From positions 1-64,000 of the forward strand of contig JAICXL010000001.1 of NCBI GenBank assembly GCA_025980475.1: a DNA stretch of 64,000 bases, written 5' to 3'. This document shows, piece after piece, positions 49,065-57,356 of the stretch. The translations under genes and the position numbers were made by a program. This stretch comes from Nocardioidaceae bacterium (GTDB lineage: Bacteria; Actinomycetota; Actinomycetes; Propionibacteriales; Nocardioidaceae). Position 1 is the first letter of the stretch. Each line of letters begins with the position of its first letter. The notes under the pieces are model-generated. The model ran no database searches. It had not been told where the DNA came from and saw only the letters and a list, made by a program, of their open reading frames with translations.

Positions 49065-50096
49065 CTACACGACCGGCGATCCGCTCACCAATCGAGGGGC
49101 CGCCGGCTGGGCGTGCGGCGGGTCCGTGCGGTTGCGCAGCGCGAGCCTCTTGGCCAGCCAGAGGACCAGCAGCAGGTAGAGGCCGTTCTGCACGATCGTC
49201 AGCGGGATGTTCCACCAGGAGACGGTGCTCACGTTCAGCGTGCTGTCGAGGTTGCCCAACGCGAGCGCGAATCCGAAGGCGACGAAATTGTTGAGGATGT
49301 GCATCGCGATCCCTGCCTCGAGGCCACCGACCTTGACGACCACGTAGCCGGCCATCAGGCCGAAGGCGAACCGGTCGAAGAACAGCGGAAAGTTCTGGAC
49401 ACCGTGGGCGAGGGCGAAGAGCACCGACGTGATCACCACGGCCGCCGCCCGCGAGCGGGTGAGCGACCCGAAGGCCTGCATCAGGTAGCCACGGAAGGCG
49501 TACTCCTCGCCGATCGCCTGGAGTGGCGTGCTGACCAGGATCACCAGCGCCAGCGCGATGATCCTGCCGGCGGAGTAGTGCGAGTGGGACCCGAGGTCGT
49601 TTGCGTCACCTGGCAGCACCGAGCCGACCACCACCTGGGCGATCAGCGCGACGACCGCGAGGCCGAAGCACGGCAGCAGGAAGCGCCAGCGCAGCCCCGG
49701 CCTGACCGAGGCCAGCCAGCGCGGGCGCAGGTGGTGGAAGAGCCGCATGATCGCCCACGAGATCGGGATCGCCGACGCCAGTGCGAGGTTCAGGTAGAGC
49801 ATCGAGGCCGGGGTCACCGAGGCCAGCGATCCGGCCCTGGTGAACCGGTCCACGAAGTCGCCCTTGCCGCCCTGGATGGCGACGCCCGCGAGCAGCACCG
49901 GCATCAGCACGATCGGCGCCACCACGATGACGCCGAGGGCCAGCGTCACGATGCCGACGACCGGTCGCCACCAGGCGTACTCCCACGTACGCAGCATCAG
50001 CGGGTAGCTGCGCGGCTCGGCGTGCGGGTGGCCTGCGCGATTCGGCTCGATGGCCGCGCCGTGGGGCGCGTCGGGGGCCCCGCCCGCGGTGGTCAC
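49065..50096 (-). CDS. CPBP-family intramembrane metalloprotease
   Basis: The 343-aa protein has about eight helices and the three motifs of the CAAX-protease/bacteriocin-processing family: EEYAFRGYL (EExxxR), LFALAHG (FxxxH) and HILNN (HxxxN/D). These residues bind the catalytic metal within the membrane. The GTG start lies in the GTGA overlap with the gltX stop, so they are co-transcribed. The substrate is unknown. Confidence 0.85.
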   Translation of the reverse strand: MTTAGGAPDAPHGAAIEPNRAGHPHAEPRSYPLMLRTWEYAWWRPVVGIVTLALGVIVVAPIVLMPVLLAGVAIQGGKGDFVDRFTRAGSLASVTPASMLYLNLALASAIPISWAIMRLFHHLRPRWLASVRPGLRWRFLLPCFGLAVVALIAQVVVGSVLPGDANDLGSHSHYSAGRIIALALVILVSTPLQAIGEEYAFRGYLMQAFGSLTRSRAAAVVITSVLFALAHGVQNFPLFFDRFAFGLMAGYVVVKVGGLEAGIAMHILNNFVAFGFALALGNLDSTLNVSTVSWWNIPLTIVQNGLYLLLVLWLAKRLALRNRTDPPHAQPAAPRLVSGSPVV

Positions 50097-51592
50097 GCGG
50101 CCACCGCGTCAAGGCGGGCCAGCGACTCGTCGCGGCCGAGCAGCTCCATCGACTCGAAGAGTGGGGGTGAGATGCGCCGGCCCGTGATGGCGACCCGCAC
50201 CGGTCCGAAGGCCTTGCGGGGCTTGAGCCCCAGGTCCTCGACGAGTGCCTGTCGCAGCGCGGCCTCGATCGCCTCGGTGGTCCAGTCGTGCAGGTCGGCC
50301 AGGGCTTCCCGAGAGGCGCGTACGGCGACGCGCCCGTCGTCGTCGAGCAGCGCGGCCACGTCGGCGTCGTCGTACTCGACCTTGTCCCGGAAGAGGAAGC
50401 CGAGCATGGGCACCGCCTCGGACAGGGTGCCGATGCGCTCGTGTACCAGGGGCATCGCCGCGTCGAGGAGCCGCCGCTGATCACCGGTCGGCGGATCGCT
50501 GACGAGGCCGGCGCCGGCCAGGAACGGGATGACGCGCTCGGTCATGTCCTCGACGGTCAACAGCCGCATGTGCGCCGCGTTGATCGCCTCGCACTTCTTC
50601 AGGTCGAAGCGTGCGGGGTTCGGGTTGACCCGGCGGATGTCGAAAGCCTCGGCCATCTCGGCCATCGAGAACACGTCACGGTCCTCGCCGATCCCCCAGC
50701 CGAGCAGGGCGAGGTAGTTCAGCACACCCTCGGGGAGGAAGCCCCGCTCGACGTACTCCGAGAGACCGGACCCCTTGTCACGCTTGGAGAGTCGCTTGTT
50801 GCCCTCGCCCATCACGATCGGCAGGTGTCCGAAGCGTGGGGCGCCGCGGCCGACGCCGATCGCGCGGAGCGCGTCGTAGAGCGGGATCTGCCGCGGCGTG
50901 GAGGAGAGCAGGTCCTCGCCGCGCAGGACGTGGGTGACCTGCATCATCGCATCGTCGACCGGGTTGACCAGTGTGTAGAGCGGGGTCCCGTTGGCGCGCA
51001 CCAGGACGTAGTCGGGCACGTGCTCGGGGAGGAAGGTCACCTCGCCGCGGACCAGGTCGGCGAAGGTGATCGGGTCGTCGGGCATCCGGAAGCGCAGCAC
51101 CGGCTCGCGACCCTCGGCCTCGAACGCGCCCCGCTGCCCGCTGGTGAGGGTGCGGCAGAAGCCGTCGTAACCCTGCACCTTGGAGCCCGACTGCTTGCGG
51201 CGGGCCTCGACCTCGTCTCCCGTGCAGTAGCAGTCGTAGGCCCGGCCGGAGTCGCGGAGCTTCGCGGCGACGTCGGCGTAGGTGTCGAAGCGCTCCGACT
51301 GCCGGTAGGGGCCGTGGGGGCCGCCGACCTCGGGCCCCTCGTCCCAGTCGATGCCGAGCCAGCGCAGCGACCCGATGATCGAGTCGTAGCCCTCGTCGGT
51401 GTTGCGGGCCAGGTCGGTGTCCTCGATGCGCAGCACGAGCTTGCCGCCGTAGTGGCGCGCGAACGCCCAATTGAATAGAGCGCTGCGGACGTTGCCGACG
51501 TGGATGAACCCGGTTGGCGAGGGGGGAAAGCGCACCCGCACGTCCTCGGCCGGGAGGTCACCCAGCACGGGGTCCGGGTAGGGAGCGCTCAT
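50093..51592 (-). CDS. gltX: Glutamyl-tRNA synthetase
   Basis: The 499-aa class I enzyme charges tRNA-Glu (and, in actinobacteria, tRNA-Gln before amidation). Visible motifs are RFPPSPTGFIHVGNVRSALF (HIGH-like HVGN), CYCTGDEVEARRK (zinc-region remnant) and NKRLSKRDKGSG (KMSKS). Length and domain order are normal. It overlaps the FAH-family gene upstream by 4 bases and the CPBP gene downstream by 4, forming a three-gene operon. Confidence 0.97.
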   Translation of the reverse strand: MSAPYPDPVLGDLPAEDVRVRFPPSPTGFIHVGNVRSALFNWAFARHYGGKLVLRIEDTDLARNTDEGYDSIIGSLRWLGIDWDEGPEVGGPHGPYRQSERFDTYADVAAKLRDSGRAYDCYCTGDEVEARRKQSGSKVQGYDGFCRTLTSGQRGAFEAEGREPVLRFRMPDDPITFADLVRGEVTFLPEHVPDYVLVRANGTPLYTLVNPVDDAMMQVTHVLRGEDLLSSTPRQIPLYDALRAIGVGRGAPRFGHLPIVMGEGNKRLSKRDKGSGLSEYVERGFLPEGVLNYLALLGWGIGEDRDVFSMAEMAEAFDIRRVNPNPARFDLKKCEAINAAHMRLLTVEDMTERVIPFLAGAGLVSDPPTGDQRRLLDAAMPLVHERIGTLSEAVPMLGFLFRDKVEYDDADVAALLDDDGRVAVRASREALADLHDWTTEAIEAALRQALVEDLGLKPRKAFGPVRVAITGRRISPPLFESMELLGRDESLARLDAVAA

Positions 51593-52386
51593 CGCCGCAC
51601 CACCTTGTTGGTCAGGGCGCCGATGCCGTGCACGAGCACCTCCACCTCGTCGCCCGGCTGCATCGGGCCGACGCCTTCGGGCGTACCGGTCAGGATGACG
51701 TCACCCGGCAGCAGCGTCATCACCGAGCTGACGTGGGCGACCAGGGTCGGCACGTCGAAGATCAGGTCCCTCGTCGATCCGTCCTGCTTCAGGACGCCGT
51801 TGAGGAACGTCTGCACCGACAGGTCGCCGACGTCGAGCTCGGTCTCGACCCAGGGCCCGAGCGGGCAGAAGGAGTCGAAGCCCTTCGCGCGGGTGAACTG
51901 GACGTCCTTGCGTTGCAGGTCGCGTGCGGTCACGTCGTTGCCGACGGTGTAGCCCCAGATGACGTCGTTGACGCGCTCCCGGGGGACCTCGCGGCAGATC
52001 CGGCCGATGACCACGCCGAGCTCGCCCTCGTAGTGCACCTCGTTGCTCTGCTCGGGGTAGAAGATCGGGTCACCGGGGCCGATCACGCTGGTGTTCGGCT
52101 TCATGAACAGCATCGGTTCGGGCGGCACGTCGCTGCCCATCTCCGCGGCGTGGGCGGCATAGTTCTTGCCGATCCCTACCACCTTGCTGCGCGGGAGCAC
52201 CGGGGACAGCAGCCGGACGTCGGCCAGCGCGTGCTCCTTGCCGCTCAGGTGGATGCCGACGTGGAGCGGATCGCCGGCCAGCGCAACCATCCTGCAGTCG
52301 TCCGCGGGGATGCCGTTGTCGTCGACCTCGCCGGTGACCACGCCGTAGAGCGGGTCGTCTCCCGTGGTGAACCTCGCGATGCGCAC
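51589..52386 (-). CDS. Fumarylacetoacetate-hydrolase-family enzyme
   Basis: The 265-aa protein shows the FAH fold: VGIGKNYAAHAAEMG, KPNTSVIGPGDPI, EVHYEGELGVVIG (metal Glu residues), WGYTVGNDVTARDLQ and LLPGDVILTGTPEGVG. Such enzymes hydrolyse or decarboxylate beta-diketo acids such as acylpyruvates or homoprotocatechuate products. The exact substrate is not evident. It heads the operon with gltX and is divergent from the glycosylase-like gene. Confidence 0.88.
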   Translation of the reverse strand: MRIARFTTGDDPLYGVVTGEVDDNGIPADDCRMVALAGDPLHVGIHLSGKEHALADVRLLSPVLPRSKVVGIGKNYAAHAAEMGSDVPPEPMLFMKPNTSVIGPGDPIFYPEQSNEVHYEGELGVVIGRICREVPRERVNDVIWGYTVGNDVTARDLQRKDVQFTRAKGFDSFCPLGPWVETELDVGDLSVQTFLNGVLKQDGSTRDLIFDVPTLVAHVSSVMTLLPGDVILTGTPEGVGPMQPGDEVEVLVHGIGALTNKVVRR

Positions 52387-52440
52387 CCCCTGAGCCTATC
52401 GACGTCGCAGATGGGCCTGTCCAGACGTACCCTCGGGGCC

Positions 52441-53373
52441 GTGCAGGAGCTCTTTCGCGACACGTGGCGCGCCCGGGCTGCAGCGCACGAGCAGCGCGTC
52501 GACGCCTGGATCCGGCCGCACCTCGAGCGCCGCCAGCGGGGCGAGAAGCACCCTGTGCACGACTTCCTGTTCACCTACTACTCCCAGCGTCCGTCCGCGC
52601 TGCGCCGCTGGCATCCCGGGTTCGGGGTCGTGCTGCTGGACGCGCCGGAGTACGCCTCGTCGAAGGGCTACGCCGCGACGGTCCGTGACGTTCGGTCGGG
52701 ATCGCTCGTGTCGCCGGCTGATCGTCGCCGGCTGTCCGTTGCCCGTCAGTACCTGGTTTCCCAGTCGCCGCTGGTGGAGTCGGTCCGGCGGTTGCTGCTG
52801 GCGACCGCCTCCCGGCCCCCGTCGCTGGGCTGCTTCGGGCTGCACGAGTGGGCGATGGTGCACCGCGGCACGGGGGCCGAAACGGGGGGCGACCCGCGCC
52901 GGCACGACTGGCCGCTGCGGCTCGGCCAGCGGGGCACCGACGCGGTGGTCGAGTCACACCGCATCGCCTGCTCTCACTTCGACGCGTTCCGGTTCTTCAG
53001 CCCGAGCGCTCGGCCGCTGAACACGCTGTCGCCCGGACGCGACGACCGCGAGGCGTTCGAGCAGCCGGGCTGCCTGCACGCCGGGATGGATCTCTACAAG
53101 CACGCGTTCCGGCTGACCCCGCTGATCTGCTCCGAGCTGGTCGCCGACTGCTTCGCCCTCGCCCGGGACATCCGTGAGCTCGACATGCGGGCCTCGCCGT
53201 ACGACTTCTCCGACCTCGGCCACTCCCCCGTGCCGATCGAGACCCCGGAGGGCAAGAAGGAGTACGTCGCTGCCCAGCGTGCGTTCGCCCAGCGGGGCGC
53301 TGCGCTGCGCGCCCGGCTGGTCGACGAGTGCAACCGCCTCCTCGCGGCGGTCGGCGGCAGCGTCCGACCCTGA
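52441..53373 (+). CDS. Putative 3-methyladenine DNA glycosylase-like protein
   Basis: The 310-aa soluble protein contains conserved blocks KHPVHDFLFTYYSQRP, LGCFGLHEWAMVHR, ESHRIACSHFDAFRFF, FEQPGCLHAGMDLYKHAF and ADCFALARDIRELDMRASPY. I recall this family in actinobacteria under the label 3-methyladenine DNA glycosylase, but no classical glycosylase motif is evident, so the activity is uncertain. GTG 52441 gives the family N-terminus; ATG 52411 is an alternative. Confidence 0.6.
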   Translation: MQELFRDTWRARAAAHEQRVDAWIRPHLERRQRGEKHPVHDFLFTYYSQRPSALRRWHPGFGVVLLDAPEYASSKGYAATVRDVRSGSLVSPADRRRLSVARQYLVSQSPLVESVRRLLLATASRPPSLGCFGLHEWAMVHRGTGAETGGDPRRHDWPLRLGQRGTDAVVESHRIACSHFDAFRFFSPSARPLNTLSPGRDDREAFEQPGCLHAGMDLYKHAFRLTPLICSELVADCFALARDIRELDMRASPYDFSDLGHSPVPIETPEGKKEYVAAQRAFAQRGAALRARLVDECNRLLAAVGGSVRP

Positions 53374-53459
53374 GCAGGATGTGACAGAAGTCAGCGTCGA
53401 ATCCGGGAGGATTCCCGTGGTGGCCCGCTCACCTCGCCGCCTGGTGCTCAGCGCGACAG

Positions 53460-53522
53460 CACGATGTCGCCCTGGACCTGAACGCCCGCGAGTTCACCGC
53501 GATCATGGGGCCTTCCGGCCCT
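53460..53522 (+). pseudogene. ABC transporter ATPase remnant
   Basis: About 21 codons read HDVALDLNAREFTAIMGPSG, which matches the start of MacB/LolD-type ATPases up to the beginning of Walker A, after which homology ends. No complete gene remains between 53374 and the amidase stop. It is probably a leftover of a lost transporter gene. Confidence 0.4.
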
Positions 53523-53535
53523 CACCACCTGGTGA

Positions 53536-54927
53536 TCACCAGCAGGGCGCACGGCGGTCGCGCCACGGCGCGGCCGCCTCGACCTGGGCGGCCAGCGACA
53601 GCAGGGTGGCGTCCTCTCCCGGCCGGGCGGCCAGCATCACGCCGACCGGCAGGCCCTCGGCCGTCCAGTGCAACGGCAACGAGACCGCCGGGCTGCCGGT
53701 GACGTTCCACATCGAGGTGTAGGGCGTGAACCGCTTCTGCGCCTCGAAGTCGGCCGCCGGGTCGTCGTCGTCGCGGATGGCACCGAGCGGCAGCGGCGGC
53801 ACCGCGAGCGTGGGCGTGAGGACCGCGTCATAGGACGACAACGCCGCCAGCGTCCTGGCCGCCACGCGGCGCAGCTCACCGACGGCCAGCCCGAAGGCCG
53901 GGCCGCTCACCGCCTCGCCGCGCTCGCCGAGCCACCGGGTCAGCGGGCGCAGCGCCGGGCGGGCCTCGACCGGTAGCGGCACCGTGGACAGCGCGGTGAG
54001 CACCGACCAGCAGGTCTCGAAGACCGGCACCGCCTCGGCGGGCAACGGCATCGGGACGTCCTCGACGTCGTGGCCCAGCGACTCCAGCAGCCGGCTGGCG
54101 TCCTCCCACGCCTGGACGCACTCGGAACTGACCTGCGCCTCTGCGATCGCCGGCTCGACGAAGCGGGCCACCCGCAGCCGACCGCGCGGTCGGCTGCACG
54201 CGGTGAGGAACGGTTCGGGCTCCGCCGGGGCCCAGAACGGGTCGCCGACCGCGCGGCCGGCGAGCACGTCGAGCAGGGCTGCCGCGTCCCGGACGGTCCG
54301 GGCGATCGCCCCGCTGGTGGACAGCCCGACGGGGTCGCCGTACATCGGGGCCCCGGAGATCCGCCCGCGGGAGGGCTTCAGCCCGACCAGACCGCAGCAG
54401 CTGGCGGGGATCCGGATCGAGCCGCCTCCGTCGGAGCCCTGCGCCACCGGGACCAGCCCGCCGGCGACCGCGGCCCCGGCTCCCCCGCTCGACCCACCGG
54501 CCATCCGGGTGGTGTCCCAGGGCGTCACCGCCGGCGGGGCGACGGCGGGCTCGGTGTAGCACGGCGAGCCGAACTCAGGGGCATTGGTCTTGCCCAGGCT
54601 GACCATCCCGGCGCGCTCGATCCGCAGCACGACCTCGTCGCTCACGTCGGGCACGTTGTCGGCGAACACGGCCGACCCGAAGGTGGTGCGCACGCCCGCG
54701 GTGGCGTTCAGGTCCTTGATCGCCGTGGGCACACCGGCGAGCGGCCCGTCACCGGTGGTCGTCGCTGCCCGGGCCCGGTCGCCGGTCACCGTGACGAAGG
54801 CGCCCAGGACCGCGTCCAGCGACTCGATGCGGGCCAGGTAGTGCGCCACCAGCTCGGCGGTCGAGGTTTCCCCGGAGCGGATCGCGGCGCCCTGCTCCAG
54901 CGCGGTCAGGTCGTGCAGCTCGGCCAT
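53536..54927 (-). CDS. Amidase, amidase-signature family
   Basis: The 463-aa enzyme has the Ser-cisSer-Lys triad context: Lys in PTAIKDLNATAGVRT (about residue 74), then the Gly/Ser-rich signature GGSSGGAGAAVAGGLVPVAQ and GSDGGGSIRIPASCCGLVGL. It resembles amidases of general function rather than GatA, which is part of a GatCAB operon. ATG 54927 was chosen as the first start matching the family N-terminus (AELHDLTALEQGAAIRSGE). cimA ends 10 bases upstream on the same strand, so they may be co-transcribed. Confidence 0.88.
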   Translation of the reverse strand: MAELHDLTALEQGAAIRSGETSTAELVAHYLARIESLDAVLGAFVTVTGDRARAATTTGDGPLAGVPTAIKDLNATAGVRTTFGSAVFADNVPDVSDEVVLRIERAGMVSLGKTNAPEFGSPCYTEPAVAPPAVTPWDTTRMAGGSSGGAGAAVAGGLVPVAQGSDGGGSIRIPASCCGLVGLKPSRGRISGAPMYGDPVGLSTSGAIARTVRDAAALLDVLAGRAVGDPFWAPAEPEPFLTACSRPRGRLRVARFVEPAIAEAQVSSECVQAWEDASRLLESLGHDVEDVPMPLPAEAVPVFETCWSVLTALSTVPLPVEARPALRPLTRWLGERGEAVSGPAFGLAVGELRRVAARTLAALSSYDAVLTPTLAVPPLPLGAIRDDDDPAADFEAQKRFTPYTSMWNVTGSPAVSLPLHWTAEGLPVGVMLAARPGEDATLLSLAAQVEAAAPWRDRRAPCW

Positions 54928-54937
54928 GGCCGTGAAC

Positions 54938-56548
54938 CTACCGTTGCGGAGCCTGCTGGCGCGGAGCCGGCGATCGGCGGCGCAGCCCGAAGGTGAGCCC
55001 GTCGAGCAGGGCGAACCAGGAGGCCTCCACGACGTTGGCGCCACAGCCGACGGTCACCCACGAGGACTCGCCGTCGGAGGTCTCGATCAGCACCCGGGTG
55101 ATCGCGTCGGTGCCGTGGCCCTGGTCGAGGATGCGCACCTTGTAGTCGATCAGCTGGAACTTCCCGACCTCGGGGTAGAGCTGCTCGATGGCCTGCCGCA
55201 ACGCGTGGTCGAGCGCGTTGACCGGGCCGTTGCCCTCCCCGGTGACCACCACGCGGGCGCCCCCGGCCATCAGCTTCACGGTCGCCTCGGAGATCGCCTC
55301 GTCGCTCGGCCGGGTCTCGGTGATGACCCGCCAGGACTCGACGTCGAAGTACGACGGCCTCTGCCCCTCGACCTCCTCGACCAGCAGCAGCTCGAAGGAG
55401 GCGTCCGCCGCCTCGAAGGTGTAGCCGCGCGACTCGAGCTGTTTGACCCTCGCCGTCACCCGGTCGACCAGGGCCCGGTCGTTGTCGGGTCCAGTGAGGT
55501 CGAACCCCAGCTCCCTCCCCTTGAGCTCGATCGAGGCGCGCCCGGCCATGTCCGAGACCAGCAGTCGCATGTCGTTGCCCACCTCGGCGGGGTCGAGGTG
55601 CTGGTAGAGGCCCGGGTCGACCTTGATCGCGCTGGCGTGCAGGCCGGCCTTGTGGGCGAAGGCGCTGGTGCCGACGTAGGGCTGCCGCGCGGCTGGCGGC
55701 ACGTTGGTGACCTCCGCGACCGCGTGCGCGATCCGGGTGGCCTCCCCGAGGAGCCCCTCCGGCAGGACTGGCCGGTGCAGCTTGAGCTGGAGGTTGGCCA
55801 CCACGTTGACCAGGTCGGCGTTGCCGGTCCGCTCGCCGTAACCGTTGAGGGTGCCCTGCACGTGCGTGGCGCCGGCCTCCACCGCGGCGAGCGTGTTCGC
55901 GACGGCGCACCCGGTGTCGTTGTGGCAGTGGATCCCGACGCGCACGCCGGTCGTGTCAACGACGTCGCGGACCACGTCCGAGATCCAGCCGGGCAGCATC
56001 CCGCCGTTGGTGTCGCACAGCGCCACCACGTCGGCCCCGGCCTCTGCGGCGGTGCGGAGCACCTCGAGCGCGTAGGCGCGGTTGGCCCGGTAGCCGTCGA
56101 AGAAGTGCTCGGCGTCCAGGAACACCCGCAGACCCTCGGCGCACAGGTGACTGACGGTGTCGCGGACCATCGCGAGGTTCTCCTCGAGCGTGGTCCGCAA
56201 CGCCAGCTCGACGTGCCGGTCGTGCGACTTGGCCACCAGCGTGACCACGCCGGCGCCGGACTCGCGGAGCGCCGCGACCAGGGGGTCGTCCGCCGCGCTG
56301 CTCCCGGCCCGCCTCGTGGAACCGAACGCCGCCAGCTGTGCGTGCTCGAGGTGCAGCTCCTCGCGGGCCCGGCGGAAGAACTCGGTGTCCTTGGGGTTGG
56401 CGCCGGGCCAGCCGCCCTCGATGTAGCCGACGCCGAGCCCGTCGAGCTGCCGGGCGATCGCGAGCTTGTCCTGCACGGAGAGGTTCAGCCCCTCCTGCTG
56501 GGCACCGTCACGCAGCGTGGTGTCGTAGACGTGGAACGCGTCGTCCAT
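54938..56548 (-). CDS. cimA: Citramalate synthase
   Basis: The 536-aa enzyme condenses acetyl-CoA and pyruvate to citramalate, a threonine-independent route to isoleucine. The catalytic start YDTTLRDGAQQEGLNLS, metal site GIHCHNDTGCAVANTLA and NGYGERTGNADL identify the LeuA/CimA family. The long C-terminal LeuA-dimer domain (regulatory) is present. An isoleucine-codon leader peptide and terminator upstream (56573-56662) suggest attenuation by isoleucine. Confidence 0.92.
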   Translation of the reverse strand: MDDAFHVYDTTLRDGAQQEGLNLSVQDKLAIARQLDGLGVGYIEGGWPGANPKDTEFFRRAREELHLEHAQLAAFGSTRRAGSSAADDPLVAALRESGAGVVTLVAKSHDRHVELALRTTLEENLAMVRDTVSHLCAEGLRVFLDAEHFFDGYRANRAYALEVLRTAAEAGADVVALCDTNGGMLPGWISDVVRDVVDTTGVRVGIHCHNDTGCAVANTLAAVEAGATHVQGTLNGYGERTGNADLVNVVANLQLKLHRPVLPEGLLGEATRIAHAVAEVTNVPPAARQPYVGTSAFAHKAGLHASAIKVDPGLYQHLDPAEVGNDMRLLVSDMAGRASIELKGRELGFDLTGPDNDRALVDRVTARVKQLESRGYTFEAADASFELLLVEEVEGQRPSYFDVESWRVITETRPSDEAISEATVKLMAGGARVVVTGEGNGPVNALDHALRQAIEQLYPEVGKFQLIDYKVRILDQGHGTDAITRVLIETSDGESSWVTVGCGANVVEASWFALLDGLTFGLRRRSPAPRQQAPQR

Positions 56549-56572
56549 GGCTTCTGTCCTTGCTCGGGCAAC

Positions 56573-56625
56573 AAAAAAACCTCCCGTGGGACGAGAGGTC
56601 GGCGCGGCGGGAGTCCCGTCGCGCT
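56573..56625 (-). terminator. Attenuator hairpins upstream of cimA
   Basis: On the minus strand a hairpin with arms ACCTC and GAGGT (56579-56583 with 56595-56599), extended by a CGT/ACG inner pairing, is followed by seven T residues (56573-56579 complement), a textbook rho-independent terminator 25 bases before the cimA ATG. Just upstream of it (56601-56625) is a second GC-rich hairpin, which may act as the pause or antiterminator stem. Confidence 0.75.
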
Positions 56626-56662
56626 AGGCGATGATGATCGTGTGGCTGGTCTGCGGCTGCAC
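56624..56662 (-). CDS. Isoleucine-rich leader peptide of cimA
   Basis: A GTG at 56662 opens a 12-residue peptide, MQPQTSHTIIIA, with three consecutive ATC codons just before its TAG. The stop overlaps the first attenuator hairpin. Ribosome stalling at the Ile codons when isoleucine is scarce would free the downstream cimA transcript from termination. The ribosome site is weak, but placement, codons and terminator agree. Confidence 0.7.
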   Translation of the reverse strand: MQPQTSHTIIIA

Positions 56663-56787
56663 GCCCCGGAGTCTGCCACATGTGGCGAGTCGGGGTCGCG
56701 AAGTCCTACGATCCGGCCCGCGCTGGTCTACGCTTCAGGGCGGGCTCGGGACCACTCGGACAGGCACGCCCCACCGGAGGACCCGCC

Positions 56788-57342
56788 ATGCTGCTGCTCC
56801 ACCTCGCCCTCTACGTCCACCTGCTGGCGCTGCTGGTCGCCTTCAGCGCATCGGCCGTCAACCACTACCTCGGCGCCCGCCAGCGGAGCTCGGTCACCGC
56901 CGAGGAGGCGCTCGGCCACGCGGCCGTGATGCACTCGGTCGTCAGGGCCTTCCCGGTCGCCTCGATCCTCCTGCTGGTCAGCGGCTTCTACATGGCCTGG
57001 AAGCTCGACTCCCTGTCCGCGGGATGGGTGTGGGTCGCGGTTGTGGGCCTGGTGCTCATCGGGGTCGTCGGCGACGGCGTCCTGGGCAAGCACCACAAGG
57101 AGCTCGCCCAGGAGCTGGGCCGCAACGGCATGACCGCCAAGGCCCGCGAGATGCTGGACAGCCCCGTCGGCCGGGTCACCCCGGTGGTGGTGGACACGCT
57201 GGTGCTCGGGGTCGTGTGGGTGATGGTCAGCGAGCCCTCTACGGCCATCTCGGTGCTGACCCTCGTGGTCGCCATCCTCGTCGGGATCGGCGCACCACTG
57301 GCGGTGATCCGCCGGAGCCCGACGGCCAAGGTCGCCGGCTGA
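56788..57342 (+). CDS. Small integral membrane protein
   Basis: The 184-aa protein has four hydrophobic segments (LLLHLALYVHLLALLVAFSA at the start, ASILLLVSGFYMAW, VWVAVVGLVLIGVVG, VLTLVVAILVGIGAPLAV) and a short charged cytoplasmic stretch. It resembles DUF2269-type proteins, though I am not certain of the family. The ATG follows CCGGAGG. Genes on both sides are on the other strand. The function is unknown. Confidence 0.72.
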   Translation: MLLLHLALYVHLLALLVAFSASAVNHYLGARQRSSVTAEEALGHAAVMHSVVRAFPVASILLLVSGFYMAWKLDSLSAGWVWVAVVGLVLIGVVGDGVLGKHHKELAQELGRNGMTAKAREMLDSPVGRVTPVVVDTLVLGVVWVMVSEPSTAISVLTLVVAILVGIGAPLAVIRRSPTAKVAG

Positions 57343-57356
57343 GCGGCCCAGCCCGA

